Below are positions 22,840 to 34,469 of a stretch of DNA of 64,000 bases, one piece after another. Position 1 is the stretch's first letter; each line of letters opens with the position of its first letter. Source of the stretch: Termitomyces sp. T153 (Eukaryota > Basidiomycota > Agaricomycetes > Agaricales > Lyophyllaceae); NCBI GenBank assembly GCA_018296165.2, contig JACKQL020000002.1, positions 186,001-250,000 of the forward strand, written 5' to 3'. A program made the translations under genes and the position numbers. The notes below the pieces were generated by a model. That model had not been told where the DNA came from, made no database searches, and worked only from the letters and a program-made list of their open reading frames with translations.

Positions 22840-24253
22840 TCACCATCCACGCTTTTCAAAATCAGCCAAGGTATCACGCGTTACTTCCACTTTGGTACGG
22901 TACTTCAAACCCAAGATCCTCTGCGCCTTTGATGTATCATAACTCAAAGGTGGCTTAGCGGTAGCTCCGGCACCTGGGTATCCAGCCGGCAAGTTAGGAT
23001 GGGACGGTATCGGAGACGGAGAGAGTGAGCGGGCTACGTCAACTATGTAGACCCATGGTCAGTACCAATATCGTATGGTTTGAGTCGGTAGATACTTACG
23101 CCAGTCTTGCCAGACATAAGACCCCGCCGAGATGATGATGCGTTCACCACCTGCAGCCTCCTTCTCCAGAGCCAAAGTGTGTGCCTCCGCAACGTCGCGA
23201 ACGTCAATGTAGGTTGAACCTTGGACCTTGAGGAAGGTCTCGTTTTGATTGTTGCCGAGGACTGCATCGTACCACTGTCGCAGGGAGGTATTGAGGGCAT
23301 CAAGACTCTTAAGCTCGTGGATGGCGGGCTGTGAAAGAATGTTAGTCAAGACAAATGAGTTGAATGAGTTCGCACACCCCGAAGACCTAAGTGCGAGATT
23401 TAGTCACGACCCTATGTGATGGATCCAAGTCGCGCTTACGAAAGGGGGATTTAGAACGGAGAGATCCCATTTGAGGTTGGCTTTGTTCGTATTATAGAAC
23501 TCCCAAGCAGCTGGAAGTGATGATCTACGTTGAGCTTCTAAATCATCAGAATCAGACATCGTACCCTTCTCGGCGAGGGTCTTGGACGCGCGGTATTTGA
23601 TCATCCCAAGAGCAGCGTCGCCTTGTTCTTCAACCTCTCTGATGGCGTGCTCATTCCAGTCTGCTTCAGTGAAGACTTTGTCTACGCCAATTTCGAGGAC
23701 AGACGCAGTAGAAGACGTAACCACCACGCGTTTAATGTGTGAACTATTGAACAAGCAATGAAAGCTAGTGGGGAAAAAGGACAGAGACAAATATACCCGT
23801 TCTTCTGAGCGCTCTTAAGGATGCTGACGGTTCCATTCACGGCAGGTTTATAGAGTTCTATATCAGGGTCAAATAGTTGTCCAAAAATGATTATGACAGT
23901 ATTTGTACCATCCACGGATGCAGCATCCAAGTAGAACGGAGACGCTGTGTGTGCAACAGCATCAACACCCTTGACAGCCTCGTCAAAGGCACCTTCCTGT
24001 CCACAAACACGTGATAGATTGAGTCTATTTCAGTAAGATAGATTGATACCTTCGTGATATCTTGGACAACTACAACTTCGAATTTGTCGCCATATGACTT
24101 GAAATATTCCTCAAGGTACTTTCCCTTATCTACGGACCGGACCGTACCGCGTACCGCATACCCTTTCTCAAGGAACCTGCGTACGACCCAGATTGCGATA
24201 TAACCGTTAGCGCCAGAGACGAGAACCTTATCACCAGGGGCAACAGTTGGCAT
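22840..24253 (-). CDS. NAD(P)-dependent reductase 2 (paralogue of reductase 1)
   Basis: Eight exons: 24253-24050, 23996-23909, 23857-23797, 23743-23565, 23510-23440, 23386-23378, 23328-23100 and 23042-22840, giving 347 residues. Exon lengths and phases match reductase 1 for exons 1-6 (204, 88, 61, 179, 71, 9). Introns are GT-AG, 49-57 bases. Motifs: VSGANGYIA near the start, VRGTVRS cofactor patch, TSS at about 127-129, Y168-x3-K172 (YRASK), NPPF-VFG-P, and C-terminal TRDTLADFEKRGW. It is a tandem duplicate in the same orientation, so a shared pathway is plausible but the substrate is not deducible. The start MPTVAPGDKVLV aligns with reductase 1. Confidence 0.92.
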
Positions 24254-24705
24254 GATGGTGTACTTGATGCCATCGAAAATTTTCGCAAAACGAACCGATG
24301 TCACGTGATAACGTGACCCTTTTCTCCTGTTCTTCGGTGTAGGACTCGTGGTCTTACGCCGCTAGTAGAAAAAAAAACATCTGGAACACTGCCTCCCACG
24401 AAGGAAGCACAAGAAACATCGGTTTGTTTGGCCGTTAGTACAAGCTATCCTAATGAAGAAGCAACCTTGCAAGATTTGAAATTGAATGTCGGCCCGGGTG
24501 CTCGTGTAACAAAATGAATATATTTACCAATATAAGTTCTTCTTTCCTTCACTGTGGGTGAATTCCAAACGTAAATCCTCCAATATATTTCCACTCATCA
24601 TATTCATCAAACATACAAAACGAACAAAGCGTCAAGGGTAAAATAAATGCACATAACATATATATACTATATATCATGTATATGTATCCCCACAACTCAA
24701 CCTCA
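24254..24705. other. Intergenic between BCAS3-like gene and reductase 2
   Basis: Contains the reductase 2 promoter side (just above 24253) and the 3' end of the BCAS3-like gene. No other feature seen. A short AT-rich TATATACTATATATC stretch lies near 24659-24673. Confidence 0.4.
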
Positions 24706-27700
24706 CTACCTCCCTCTCCCCCATCTCTTCTCACTCCGCCCATCTCTAACCTGCCTCTCCACCAACCACCTCCTCTCCTCCTCCTGCTCCTCATCCAACA
24801 GTCCAACCACATCAATATCATCAAACCTCTCCACCTCCTCCACCGCTCTCCTATCATTCTCGCTCCACCCTCCCCACGCATCCTCCCTCGTCTCCATCTT
24901 CCTATCCCAATCATCCTCACTCGTCGCAGGCGTCGATACCGACGGCCCAGACCCAGATACAGAATCCACGTCCGCATCCCCATCGCGCGAGGAAGGGGAA
25001 GTAAAAACAGCACCCCCACGTCCATCACCCAACATCCCACCAGCCTCACACACAAAATCCTCATCCTCCTCATCAAACTCAAGCGGCACACTCTCAGACA
25101 TCCCACCACCACCCCCACTCCCACCCCCAGTACTGGGTCTCAACCCCGGCGAACGCACCTTCCCAATCTCCCTCCTCAACCTCCCCAAACTCCCGCTCAT
25201 CCCATCACCAATCGTCCGCGTCGCTGTCGTTGTCCTTATCGGTATCGCATTGCGCAAAGACAACGACTGCGATTGCGATCGTGTCCGTGTCCGCGAGCCG
25301 GGCGTACCATTCGGAAACATAGGCAACACACCCATAACGCGTGAATGTTCTAGCCCATTCGCAAGTGCCGATGCCAAAGGCTCATTGAACGACGTCGGAG
25401 ACAGCGTACGCGTGTATCCCTCAACGAACGACTCGCCCGTATTAACCGAATACGCGCTAACCTGCACCTCGCGCCTCACATCAATCCTGAACCCCCCAAT
25501 ATCAAGCTGGTACCTCCGAATAAGCGCATGATAATCCTCGCCTAGTGTGTGAAACGAAAACTGGTGCGAGAGGTATATAGACCGTGGGAGGATCTTGGAC
25601 GACTTGGAGCACGTCGATAGTTCAGCTTGGGATAGCCAGCTAGCCACGAAAAAAGAACATTAGCATCACCATCAAAAGAAGAAGAAAAAAACACATACTC
25701 AGACCTCTGCCCACCACCGTCCCCCTCCTTCCTTTCCACACTCAAACCCAGACCCTTCCAACCAGAACCAGTATCCCCACCTCCCCACCCACCCAAACTC
25801 CACGTCATAACCGTACTCTCCCTCGCCCCGAGCTCCATCTCCTGTCCCTGCCGCCCTTCCTGTCCCTGCATCCCCATCCTCTGTCCAAAAACCCCACCCC
25901 CACCCGACCCACCGCTCCCCCCACCCGAAACCGAAGCCGAAGCCGAAGACAAAGACGAAGGCGACCCCACACCCACACCCGCATACCCCATCCCGGGCAA
26001 CGAAATACTCGTACCGCCCACCCCAAGCGCCCCGAGACTAATCCCCATCCCCATCCCCATCCCGTGCTCCTTCACACAAACCTCCAGCACCACCCTCCTC
26101 AGCGCCAACGACCCGTCCGCCGGATCAAAGACCAACACGTCCTGAAAGTTCGTCGGGCGCTTCTTCGTCGACAGCGCGTGGGGGGAATGCGGGTGCGGCG
26201 GGGGAGATCCAGATCCAGATCCCGACGAGGTGTGGTGGGATGAGTAGGACCGCGGATGGGCTTGGGCTTGTGCGTGGGGAGGCGGGGAGGACGAGGGGGC
26301 GGGGAGGAGATGGTTCGGTATTGCCTCACCCGGCTCGACGAATATGAACGCGAGCGGAGCGTACGCGCGCTGCTCGGTTCCATACCCATACCCATACCCA
26401 GCCTGGTGATGTTGAAAAGACCCTCCACGCACCTTACCACCCACTCTCAACCTAACAATCGGGCCCATCTCAACCGGCCTCATTTCCTAAACCAAAAACA
26501 ACCCAATCAGCCTCGATCGAAAGCAAAAACACAAAGTCACGGCCTAATCAAAAGCCAAGGGGGAAAACAAACAGAGAAACTCACCATTCCATCCCCCTCA
26601 CAATCCCTCACCCTCCCCTCCCAATGACTCTTCAAATCCATCCTCCCCCCATACGGATTCACCCCAAACACATGCAAGGTCCCCCTCCGCGTCCCCATCG
26701 CAACCCAGCGCCCGTCCCGGCTCCACCCAACCCCGTCGACGACCGCCCCTGTCCGCCCACGGCGCAAGTGGTACATCTCCAACGCCCCTTGCGTTCCCTC
26801 GCCCTCGCTCTCGCCGCGATGAAGACGAACATCAGCAGCCCGAGGCCGAAGCTGATACACCCGTACACCCGTCCCGTCCCAAGCGACCGCGCCAATTGAG
26901 CATCCATCCGGCGCGAAAAAGAGCTTGGACAAGCGTTCGGTGTCAGGTTTAATCGATACAACTATGTCCTCCTTCGCGTTCGTATCACTCAGCAGCGCCT
27001 TGAGATCCACAACGGTGATATACACCTCCCCTCCTCCACCCACGCCCACGCCCACGTCCGCCGCACTATCGATCTCATCCCCCCCACTCGCACCCGCATC
27101 CACACCCCTCTCCGGCGCACTCCTCGAGAAAAATCTCCCCACCCCACCCGCACCCATACCCGTACCCGCACCCCCGCCTCCTATCTTACTCCTCGCAACA
27201 CCCACCGCCAACCCGCCCAGCGTCCTCACGCCCTCCCACACACTCTGCGCCACCACCGCTGCAGCCGCAGCCGCAGGCTGGGCGGTCCCCGGTCCCACCC
27301 CAGCTCCGAAACTTACACTCGGAGAAGCAGTAACGCTGGACGATACGGATACATATGCCAATAAACGACGTGAGAGCGCGTAGATGGGTACGGGTGCCGG
27401 TCTCGGTTTCAAGTTTGGGTTCAGTGGGTTCGCGACATCATCTTTATCTTTATCAGTATAATCTACATCGTCGTTCCTGTCAAATACATTCATACCTCCG
27501 ATGGTGTATGAAGAATTAAGTGTTGGATCGGATACGGTATTCGTACTGTTGCTGATCGACCTATACCCCAGATTCACGGCGGGCTGCTGTTGCTGCTGTT
27601 GCTGCTGTCCCAAACTGCTCAACGCGCTTCCGAACGCACTACTCAGCATCGCCTTTGCCTTGAGCGACGCTGGGGTCTGCCCCACACCGCTCGGAGACGG

Positions 27701-28845
27701 GGGGACATACAGCGCAAGACGCGCGGCTGGGATCTCGGCGAGGAGCGTGAGTGTCGTAGTGGAGAAGATGTGGAGGGCGGGTGGGGATGTCGTGCTCTGT
27801 AGAGGGTTGATTTAATGAACGGAGTAGAAAGGAAAGGACGTACGATGACGATAACATCTTCAGAGGCTTCGAAGGACTCTATCGTTGCTTGGATACCGAC
27901 GTTGAGACGCGAGACGACGCGATGCGTGTTGAGTGAGTAGATTACGAATGTGCCAGTTATGAATCTGATGCATAGTGAACAATTGTGACGACGTCATTCG
28001 TGGAAGTGGACTCACGCCAGTCCTATGCAGCGAGATGCTGAAGGCAGGACACCCGCACGAACGAGATGAGCCGAGGCCCCAACGTCCAACGACGAAATCC
28101 GCAATCTCAATATCTCACTTATATTCTCCAGATCGGTCGTGTCCCATATACGCAGTGTAAACGGGTAACATACAAACAGGAGCCGGGTCGTTCGGGGGAG
28201 ACGACTGTACCACAGGACGGAGGAAAGATGTAAATATAAAATATAACAACGTTCGAATTCAAAGATCAGTCAATTGCTCATTCAATAAAAGAAGTACGAA
28301 CCCGTCTTTCCAAGAAACAGCATCCCATCTAGCCCACGACACCTCCTCCTCGCCCAAACCTAAGTCCGAACCTCCTACACGATGCTCGACACCGCTCCCC
28401 ACCGCCGCATTCCCAAGATCGACAATCGGCACCGCAGGCCTCTTGACGGGGTTCATTGTTGCGCGTATTGTGCGTGCTAAGCCCGAGGCGTTGGAACAAG
28501 AGGGGGAGTAGCCGTATGTGAATGGGTTGTGTGTGCGGTGAGGAGCTGTGGTGTGCATGTGCGACGGTGCAGTGCTGTCGCCCTCGTCGACGTGCTCCTC
28601 CTCGAATCTAGGCATCTGGCTTGGAGGCACGGGTATCGGGATTGGAGGCGAGTCTTGTTCGAGGTATGGAATTTCGAGTGGGCACGCTGGGCTGGGCGAA
28701 CGGCTGGATAGAGATGTGTTAGTTGGCATAATGGCAGAAACTGCGGAGGTACTGGCAGGTCCCCACGTTGCATTGAGTCGACGTACGTTATAGGAGTTCC
28801 AGTAGACTTGTTGTTTCTGCCATTCCTGCTGGGACGTCCGGGCAT
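24706..28845 (-). CDS. BCAS3-type WD40 repeat protein
   Basis: Seven exons: 28845-28787, 28703-28302, 28204-28016, 27964-27844, 27796-26585, 26486-25699 and 25639-24706, giving 1234 residues with consistent phases. Introns are GT-AG, 47-98 bases. WD-type strands include LLFVCYPFTLRIWDT (exon 3), FVIYSLNTHRVVSRLNVG (exon 4), a propeller segment with LFFAPDGCSIGAVAWDGTGV, and VVDGVGWSRDGRWVAMGTRRGTLHVFGVNPYGG split over residues near 615-660, typical of BCAS3/Atg18-like proteins. A BCAS3-domain-like region follows in exon 6. Family members bind phosphoinositides and associate with autophagic membranes. Low-complexity inserts are prominent: Q8 run, Ala-rich, GYGYGYG, GMGMGMG, Gly/Ser-rich. Family assignment is from pattern recognition only. 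Confidence 0.82.
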
Positions 28846-29855
28846 TTAACGCAAGGTGGCGAGAACCAAGTCAGTGAGATGGTCAATGTGAGTCAGAATC
28901 CGTCCAGAAAAGTAAGTCTAATGAAACAATAGATAAGATGGCCGTTACAAATGAATGCAACAGCGTATGGCGTGGTGAGGGTTGTAGCTGGAGTGTAGTC
29001 TAAGTGCAGTGGTTGGCGGGCAGAGACAAGGCCCTGACGCGCCCTTATCCGGTCGGGTCTCAGTCACATGCGAACGTGCGCAGCTTAATCAGGTTAGAAA
29101 GGTATACCTCAGAACTGTTACTATCGATAATCTACCTATAACAAGTCACCAACGTACCCTCCCAGTCATACTATCCATTCATCCTCCGTGTGGGCTTATC
29201 TCCCTCCTTTTAATATTTGCTGTCGACGTTTCACATGCACACCGTATCACAAGCCATCTAGCTACTTATAGACTTTTAACTCTCAGTAACAGTCACACAC
29301 GCTGTAAATTACCTCATCCTCTCGCAAAACGCCGTGATTCGACCCACGGGCGCCAATCGGTGCACACCTGCATCTTCCCCTCGTCTGGCAACTTACCTAT
29401 GTAACCTATCGGAGGGAGAATGCAACTACTTAAATCATGCGGTAAGTGGCGACCAATGATCATATGGCCACATATCATAGAACATTTCAATCAATAGTTG
29501 CTGCCATCTGAATACATGCAATATCAGCAGGATTCTACATCCCAAGGTAAATATGAAGCAGCCATCACTATTACTTTTCTACAGCGGCTGAATCAGGCTG
29601 ATCTAAAATCTGATCTTATATGCAGAGAAGTTTGCTAGACTCGACCGGTGATCATCGGCCTGCAATCAAGTTGATTGAAATCGAGTAAAGTTTGTATAAT
29701 CTAAATTTTGATTGTCAGAATTGGTTTAGCACCAGAAACCTTCAGAGACCAGACTTACGCCGGATATTTTTTCGAGAACACAACATTGAGGATCCTTGTA
29801 CACTGGCATACATTTTCCCACCGCATACAGTAGCGACTCCTGCAGAAGTAAGGGA
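28846..29855. other. Intergenic, upstream of BCAS3-like gene
   Basis: CpG-normal sequence holding the promoter side of the minus-strand BCAS3-like gene. An open frame at 29009-29404 shows no motif and is not called. A palindromic TGATCATCGG/TGATCATATGG pair occurs near 29455-29660. Nothing else recognised. Confidence 0.35.
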
Positions 29856-29870
29856 ATCAAGGAAGGCTCA

Positions 29871-30729
29871 AGGGGCACGTTGGCTCAGCTGGCACCAGCG
29901 TGTCCCAAAGCAGGTCACCTGACTTGCGAGTGCAAGGCCGGGGTTTCGACTCTGGCGGAGTGCGCCTGTGTGGAAAACACCTTAGACACCGCGTGGGTTA
30001 TTTCAATGCTGCCGGGAAGCCACCGCCCGCACGTGTTTGACTAGGGAGGCTTTGTTGTGCAGGCTGAAGGGGACTTACCAATCAGACACGTGGTTCGATG
30101 AAGCATGGTGACCACTACGCTCGTGACTTGATGCAGAAAAAGTAAAAGTTTCCCCGGTGCGACGGATTTAGGAGAGGGTCTAGGCCTTCGCTGACCAAGC
30201 GGGTCGTGGCATGGGTAGGCGTGAGGATAGGAGTCAATAGTTCAATCAGGCTGCCAACATATCGTGTGGTCCATCGGATGGGTTCAGTGCAGTCCGGTAA
30301 ATACCAACCACGACTGCTGGTTTGATCGGGTGTCTAGCCAAAAGGTGCGGCATGTCTGTCACTACAGTCCTCTGGGGCCAATAGGTGGCTCACTGGCTCA
30401 TTCCATCGCGGGTTCCGAATCTCGGGATCAATCTTCTGAAAGTAGCGTCTGGGCGTGGGGAGGGGTGGAGTCGTGACTACCCTTGGTCGTGGGTTGACTA
30501 GAGGAAGGCAAATGAGCTTGCCGATCGGGCTACTAAGTCCTACACCAATCAACTCCGATTAAGCCGTGCTGAGTACAGCTGGGTTTAGAAATTGGGATGG
30601 CATGTTAGCGGCAGATGGTAGTGGAGTTTTGGGTTAGCTCGCCATTACGTACTGCGGGTCCTAGAACACGAAAACCGGTCATGTGTAAAATAGGACTCCA
30701 AGGAAATAAAAAGGCTCATCATCATCATC
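29871..30729 (+). mobile_element. tRNA-derived SINE with perfect 15-bp target duplication
   Basis: Flanked by ATCAAGGAAGGCTCA at 29856-29870 and 30730-30744. The head has a pol III A box (TGGCTCAGCTGG, 29881-29892) and a B box (GTTTCGACTCT, 29943-29953) spaced as in a tRNA gene. The 3' end is an (ATC)n tail. Total 859 bases, long for a SINE, so part of the body may be a fused sequence. Its last ~170 bases recur at 18270-18455. It would be mobilised by a LINE partner, which is not in this window. Confidence 0.82.
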
Positions 30730-30744
30730 ATCAAGGAAGGCTCA

Positions 30745-31268
30745 TTAAAGGGAACGTGGGAAAAGGTGTACACTGGATCCAGGTCCAAAAGAGAATCTGC
30801 CCATACATGGGCTAGGTCCTTGTGAACATCAAGGGTGATGCCCTTGTCGGACTGGGAACATTATTGAGTGTCAAGAGCACTGATGCTTGGGCCAGAACTG
30901 TACTTACACCTTCACAACATCGGCCGTTTTGAACCGGTCAATTCTTTAAATGTACATCATCTATCATATACTAAATGCAAAAAAGTGAACGAGTTAGGCA
31001 AGAACTAGTAGAGGTGTGATTCAAGACGTACAGCAGACACAAGGGTAGATGACATCAGCATGGCCGGCAGAAACATAGTAAGGGCATAAGAGAACTTCAT
31101 CGTATGCAGAGTTAGTTCCAAGGGGGCTGAGGAGTACTGAAGGACATCACAGAAAAAAACCCACCATTTTATAGAAATTTCTTAATTGCCGTTGCATGTT
31201 GTCTTGGTTTGGCATCAAAAATAGATGAATGATTGAGCCCGAGATATTTCACATCTCTCCATGCGTGA
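30745..31268. other. Unassigned spacer
   Basis: No supported gene or repeat. Sequence composition is like the gene island. Confidence 0.3.
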
Positions 31269-31755
31269 GGACGAGAAATGACATGTGTACCATGCAACAC
31301 ATGATTAAATTTCAATTTCTGGTCTTTATTCCGAGCTAGATCGAGAGTGAATGAATGAGCAAGAAATAGGTTAAGGGAGGGGAAGGGATCGGGGATTAAG
31401 GTACGTTCAAGGATAGAAAGAAGTAATTGTGGGTAGGGGGAGAACAATGGATTAACGGATAGCTCGGGAAAGGAAGGACGGAGGGAGGACTCGAAGGTGT
31501 TGCGTAGATCAAACTACAGGGTTGGAGGACGATAAATGGCATCGTATGTACCATGCAACACAACATCAAGATTGAATTTTCGGTCTTGAGAACTCGGAGT
31601 TTTGAGCTAGATAGAAATACATATGTTAAGGGAAGGGAAGGGATCGGGGTGAGGTAAGTTCAAGGTTATGATCGTGAGTAGGGGGAGGACAGCGGATGAC
31701 GGATGGCTCAGGTAAGGAAGGATGGAGGGAGGACGCGGAGGTGTTGCGGAGATCA
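31269..31755. repeat. Diverged tandem duplication, 261-bp offset
   Basis: Two units, about 31269-31529 and 31530-31755, share in order GTACCATGCAACACA, a GGTCTT...GAGCTAGAT segment, GTTAAGGGA.GGGAAGGGATCGGGG, GTAGGGGGAG, and GGAGGGAGGAC...GGTGTTGCG.AGATCA.ACTAC. No convincing coding potential on either strand. Confidence 0.75.
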
Positions 31756-32519
31756 CACTACTTGAATGCGAAGTGTGGCAACAGTACAATGCACAGATAC
31801 GATACGAATACTATCACAAACAGGGAGTGGCAAAATTTTGAGCAAATCGACAACTGCAACACATTGGCTTCACCGTTTTTAATCAGACTTCGGGATCAGT
31901 ATTCCTGCGGCAAGCTCGGGCCGGCGCCGAATCTTGGCATCAGTGATTACGCCGAGGTTCCTCACATCGTTTGTTCCTGGCCATAAAACTGGCTTTTCGG
32001 TCGAGTCTTTTGTTGTTTTGTATTGGGAGTGATACTTTTTGAGATGAGTCCACATCTACCATTTTCGACGTTTGCTTATCGGCTTACAGTTTCCAGCCTG
32101 TTGTAAATATATTGTATTTGTATTACAATATATTTGCTTTTTCGGACTTTTTCGTTCCCTCTGGTTTCATAGTTTTGAGACCATCGTATCATTATATACA
32201 TATGTTTTCAATGTGTCAACAGCAGATATACATATGCTATCATTGATATGAATGTTGACAGATGATATGTCAAAATACAGCAAAGGTGGTGCATGCAAGA
32301 ATTAGAAGACCCTTATAAGATTCTTTCCACAAGACTGACATGGAGAATCTGTATGTAACCAGATATTTTCTGAATGATCACTAATCAAACTTCTTTCAGT
32401 CAACAATATTATCATACATGATTTTGACTGTGCTCTGTGCTGGCTTCCCCTGGGACATTCAGGGCATATAGTAAGATTGACTGTTCATGCTGAATAGGTG
32501 CATAAGTTCAATCTCACAC
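31756..32519. other. Edge of gene island, unassigned
   Basis: CpG is normal to about 32,150 and then drops. No gene supported. A 12-bp inverted repeat is at 32105-32116 and 32124-32135 (AAATATATTGTA and complement). The segment 32468-32519 resembles 33738-33785 on the far side of the next LTR. Confidence 0.4.
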
Positions 32520-33566
32520 TGTCAGGTTCCACTGACTATGGGGGCTCAGCTACACTGGGTGAGTCCTTACTAGGTGGACACGATGTCCTGCACTTATAAC
32601 CTAGTGCTCTGGGGTTGGCATGGGGTGAAGGGACTTGTAAGGAGAATCCAAGGGGAGCAGTCCAAGCAAGTCCGGAGTGGTCCGAGGAAGTCTAAGACCA
32701 AGTATATTAGATGTTGGGCTTGGGCAGCGTCAGGGACAAGTTTGTAGGCATGCAAATAGATGGTGGGGCAAGCGGAGGCTTTGCTAGTGATGGGAGCAGA
32801 GCCAGAGTTTGACAGGGGATCAATTAAGACTTGATGGGTTCTGGGGCTGAGCAAAGAGCGAGGTCTGGAGTTGTTGTAGGATTGTTTGGGGTTTGTAGTG
32901 TGGGTGCAGAGTGCAGACTGACATCGGAGATGGAAAGAACTTAGAGAAACAAAGGAAGTAGAGACAATGAAGATGAGACAGAGATAGGCAAGATGAGACA
33001 GAGAAAATAATAGATTTGAGACTAAAGATAGAAACAGAGACAGAAAGAAACACGAGACACAAGTAACCAGTTAATGCAATATCAAGACTAGAGTATGAGG
33101 AGTTACTCTATGACTTATATACTGACTACTGGATAGCTCCAGAGGACAGTGGGTATGGTAGTGGGGCTTGACAGAGCTGCGTGGAGTTGATGGGTGTCAG
33201 GTACAATCAAGGGGCAGGCCATGGTGACATTCTGATGGGATCAGCTAGGGACATGGGCCACTCTGGAGTCATCATGATGCTCTGGAGCAGGTCAGGTGAA
33301 CTAGGGCAGTGGGTCAGAGGCATAGGATGGGGCCAGGAACAATGGGGAAGGGTTCCAGGGGCTCAGGAGAAGTGTCAATGGCTGTGGAGAAGGTGTTGGA
33401 GTTGGTCAGGGGGCCTTCAGGGTATGCCAGAGAAGCGTTGGAGTGACCCAGTGTGGGTGCAGGGGATGTGCAAGGGCTGGGGGAGTTTGACAGGGCATTG
33501 GGGGAGACTCTGGGGGAATGAGTGGGCTGGGAACAATGTTGGGGGTCCAGGGAGTGGGTTGTGACA
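32520..33566 (-). repeat. Solo LTR, family A
   Basis: 1047 bases from TGTCAGGTTC to GGTTGTGACA, reverse orientation, flanked by perfect 5-base duplications CACAC (32515-32519 and 33567-33571). It holds the reverse-complement TATA region near 33115 (CTTATATACTGACTACTGG). Confidence 0.93.
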
Positions 33567-33571
33567 CACAC

Positions 33572-34469
33572 CATACTTAGCATGTGAGAAGATTACACAA
33601 TCAGTTGTTGGAGCAGAGATCATTACACAACATATATATTTTATTCTTTATTTACTAGGTCTATCATGGCATATATGTGGATGCAATCTCAGCTTCCATC
33701 TAACATGGATAGACATCAAAATATTAATATAGTAATATTGACTGTGAATAGGAGAGTCATAAAAGTTCAATCACATGCCCATGATTAGCACATTTGATTA
33801 GATGTTGAAACAAAATTGTTCCACAACATAGATACAGATCAACAAAAGTCATACAGATGATAAGATAGACCTCGAATACAGCCATACTCTCCAAATCATT
33901 AAACACAAATCAGTGAACATATATAGTGCAATAGATAGAAGAACATTAAGTCATGTCAAAAAATACAAATATAAAATATATGAAAAGAAAAGATATAAAA
34001 AACAAAAAGAAGAAAAGGAAAAAAAGGAAAAACATCAAAAGAGGGAAAACAAAGCTGAAAGGGAGCAAAAAGTGCAGGCAACAACATTAGCTGGAAAAGA
34101 TAGCTGGAAGGGAGCAAAAAGTGCAGACAAGCAGGTAGCAGGTAGATATCACATGGTATATTGATCATGTAGGAACAAAAATTGCAGACATTTTTCAGTG
34201 CATAATCAAGTAGAAAAACCTTGTCTACTTTGTAGACCTTGGAATCTGGGCCAGACACCTATAACACTATTTCCATGGTAGAGTGTTGTAGCCAAGGAGG
34301 CCAAGCAGTTGCAAAACCTTCATCACATTGTGTCACATTGCTGGTTGAATCCAATTCAGAAACTGCATCATGCAATTAGCAAAGCAGACCTCAAAATTTG
34401 TTTAAGGAAATCAATTTGTCTGGGGTATTAGAGCCATGTTTGGAAATGCAAACCAAGGAGGTGTGGCAT
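33572..34469. other. CpG-poor unassigned repeat-like DNA
   Basis: No protein motif recognised. It includes an A-rich lysine-coding-like stretch (33955-34060) and a short repeat GGAAGGGAGCAAAAAGTGCAG (34060 and 34110 areas). It probably belongs to an old transposon interrupted by the solo LTR at 32520-33566. Confidence 0.35.

Noticed and set aside
24647..25531. 294- and 222-codon plus-strand ORFs
   Set aside because: Shadows of the last exon of the BCAS3-like gene: low complexity, no motifs, and no splice logic.
26925..27383. Plus-strand Pro/Ala-rich ORF
   Set aside because: Antisense of the Gly/Ala-rich part of the BCAS3-like exon 5.
29009..29404. 131-codon plus-strand ORF upstream of the BCAS3-like gene
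   Set aside because: No motif, no homology cue, and it sits in what should be the divergent promoter region.
33913..34164. Lysine/glutamate-rich 83-codon ORF
   Set aside because: Arises from a simple A/G-rich tract in decayed repeat DNA.
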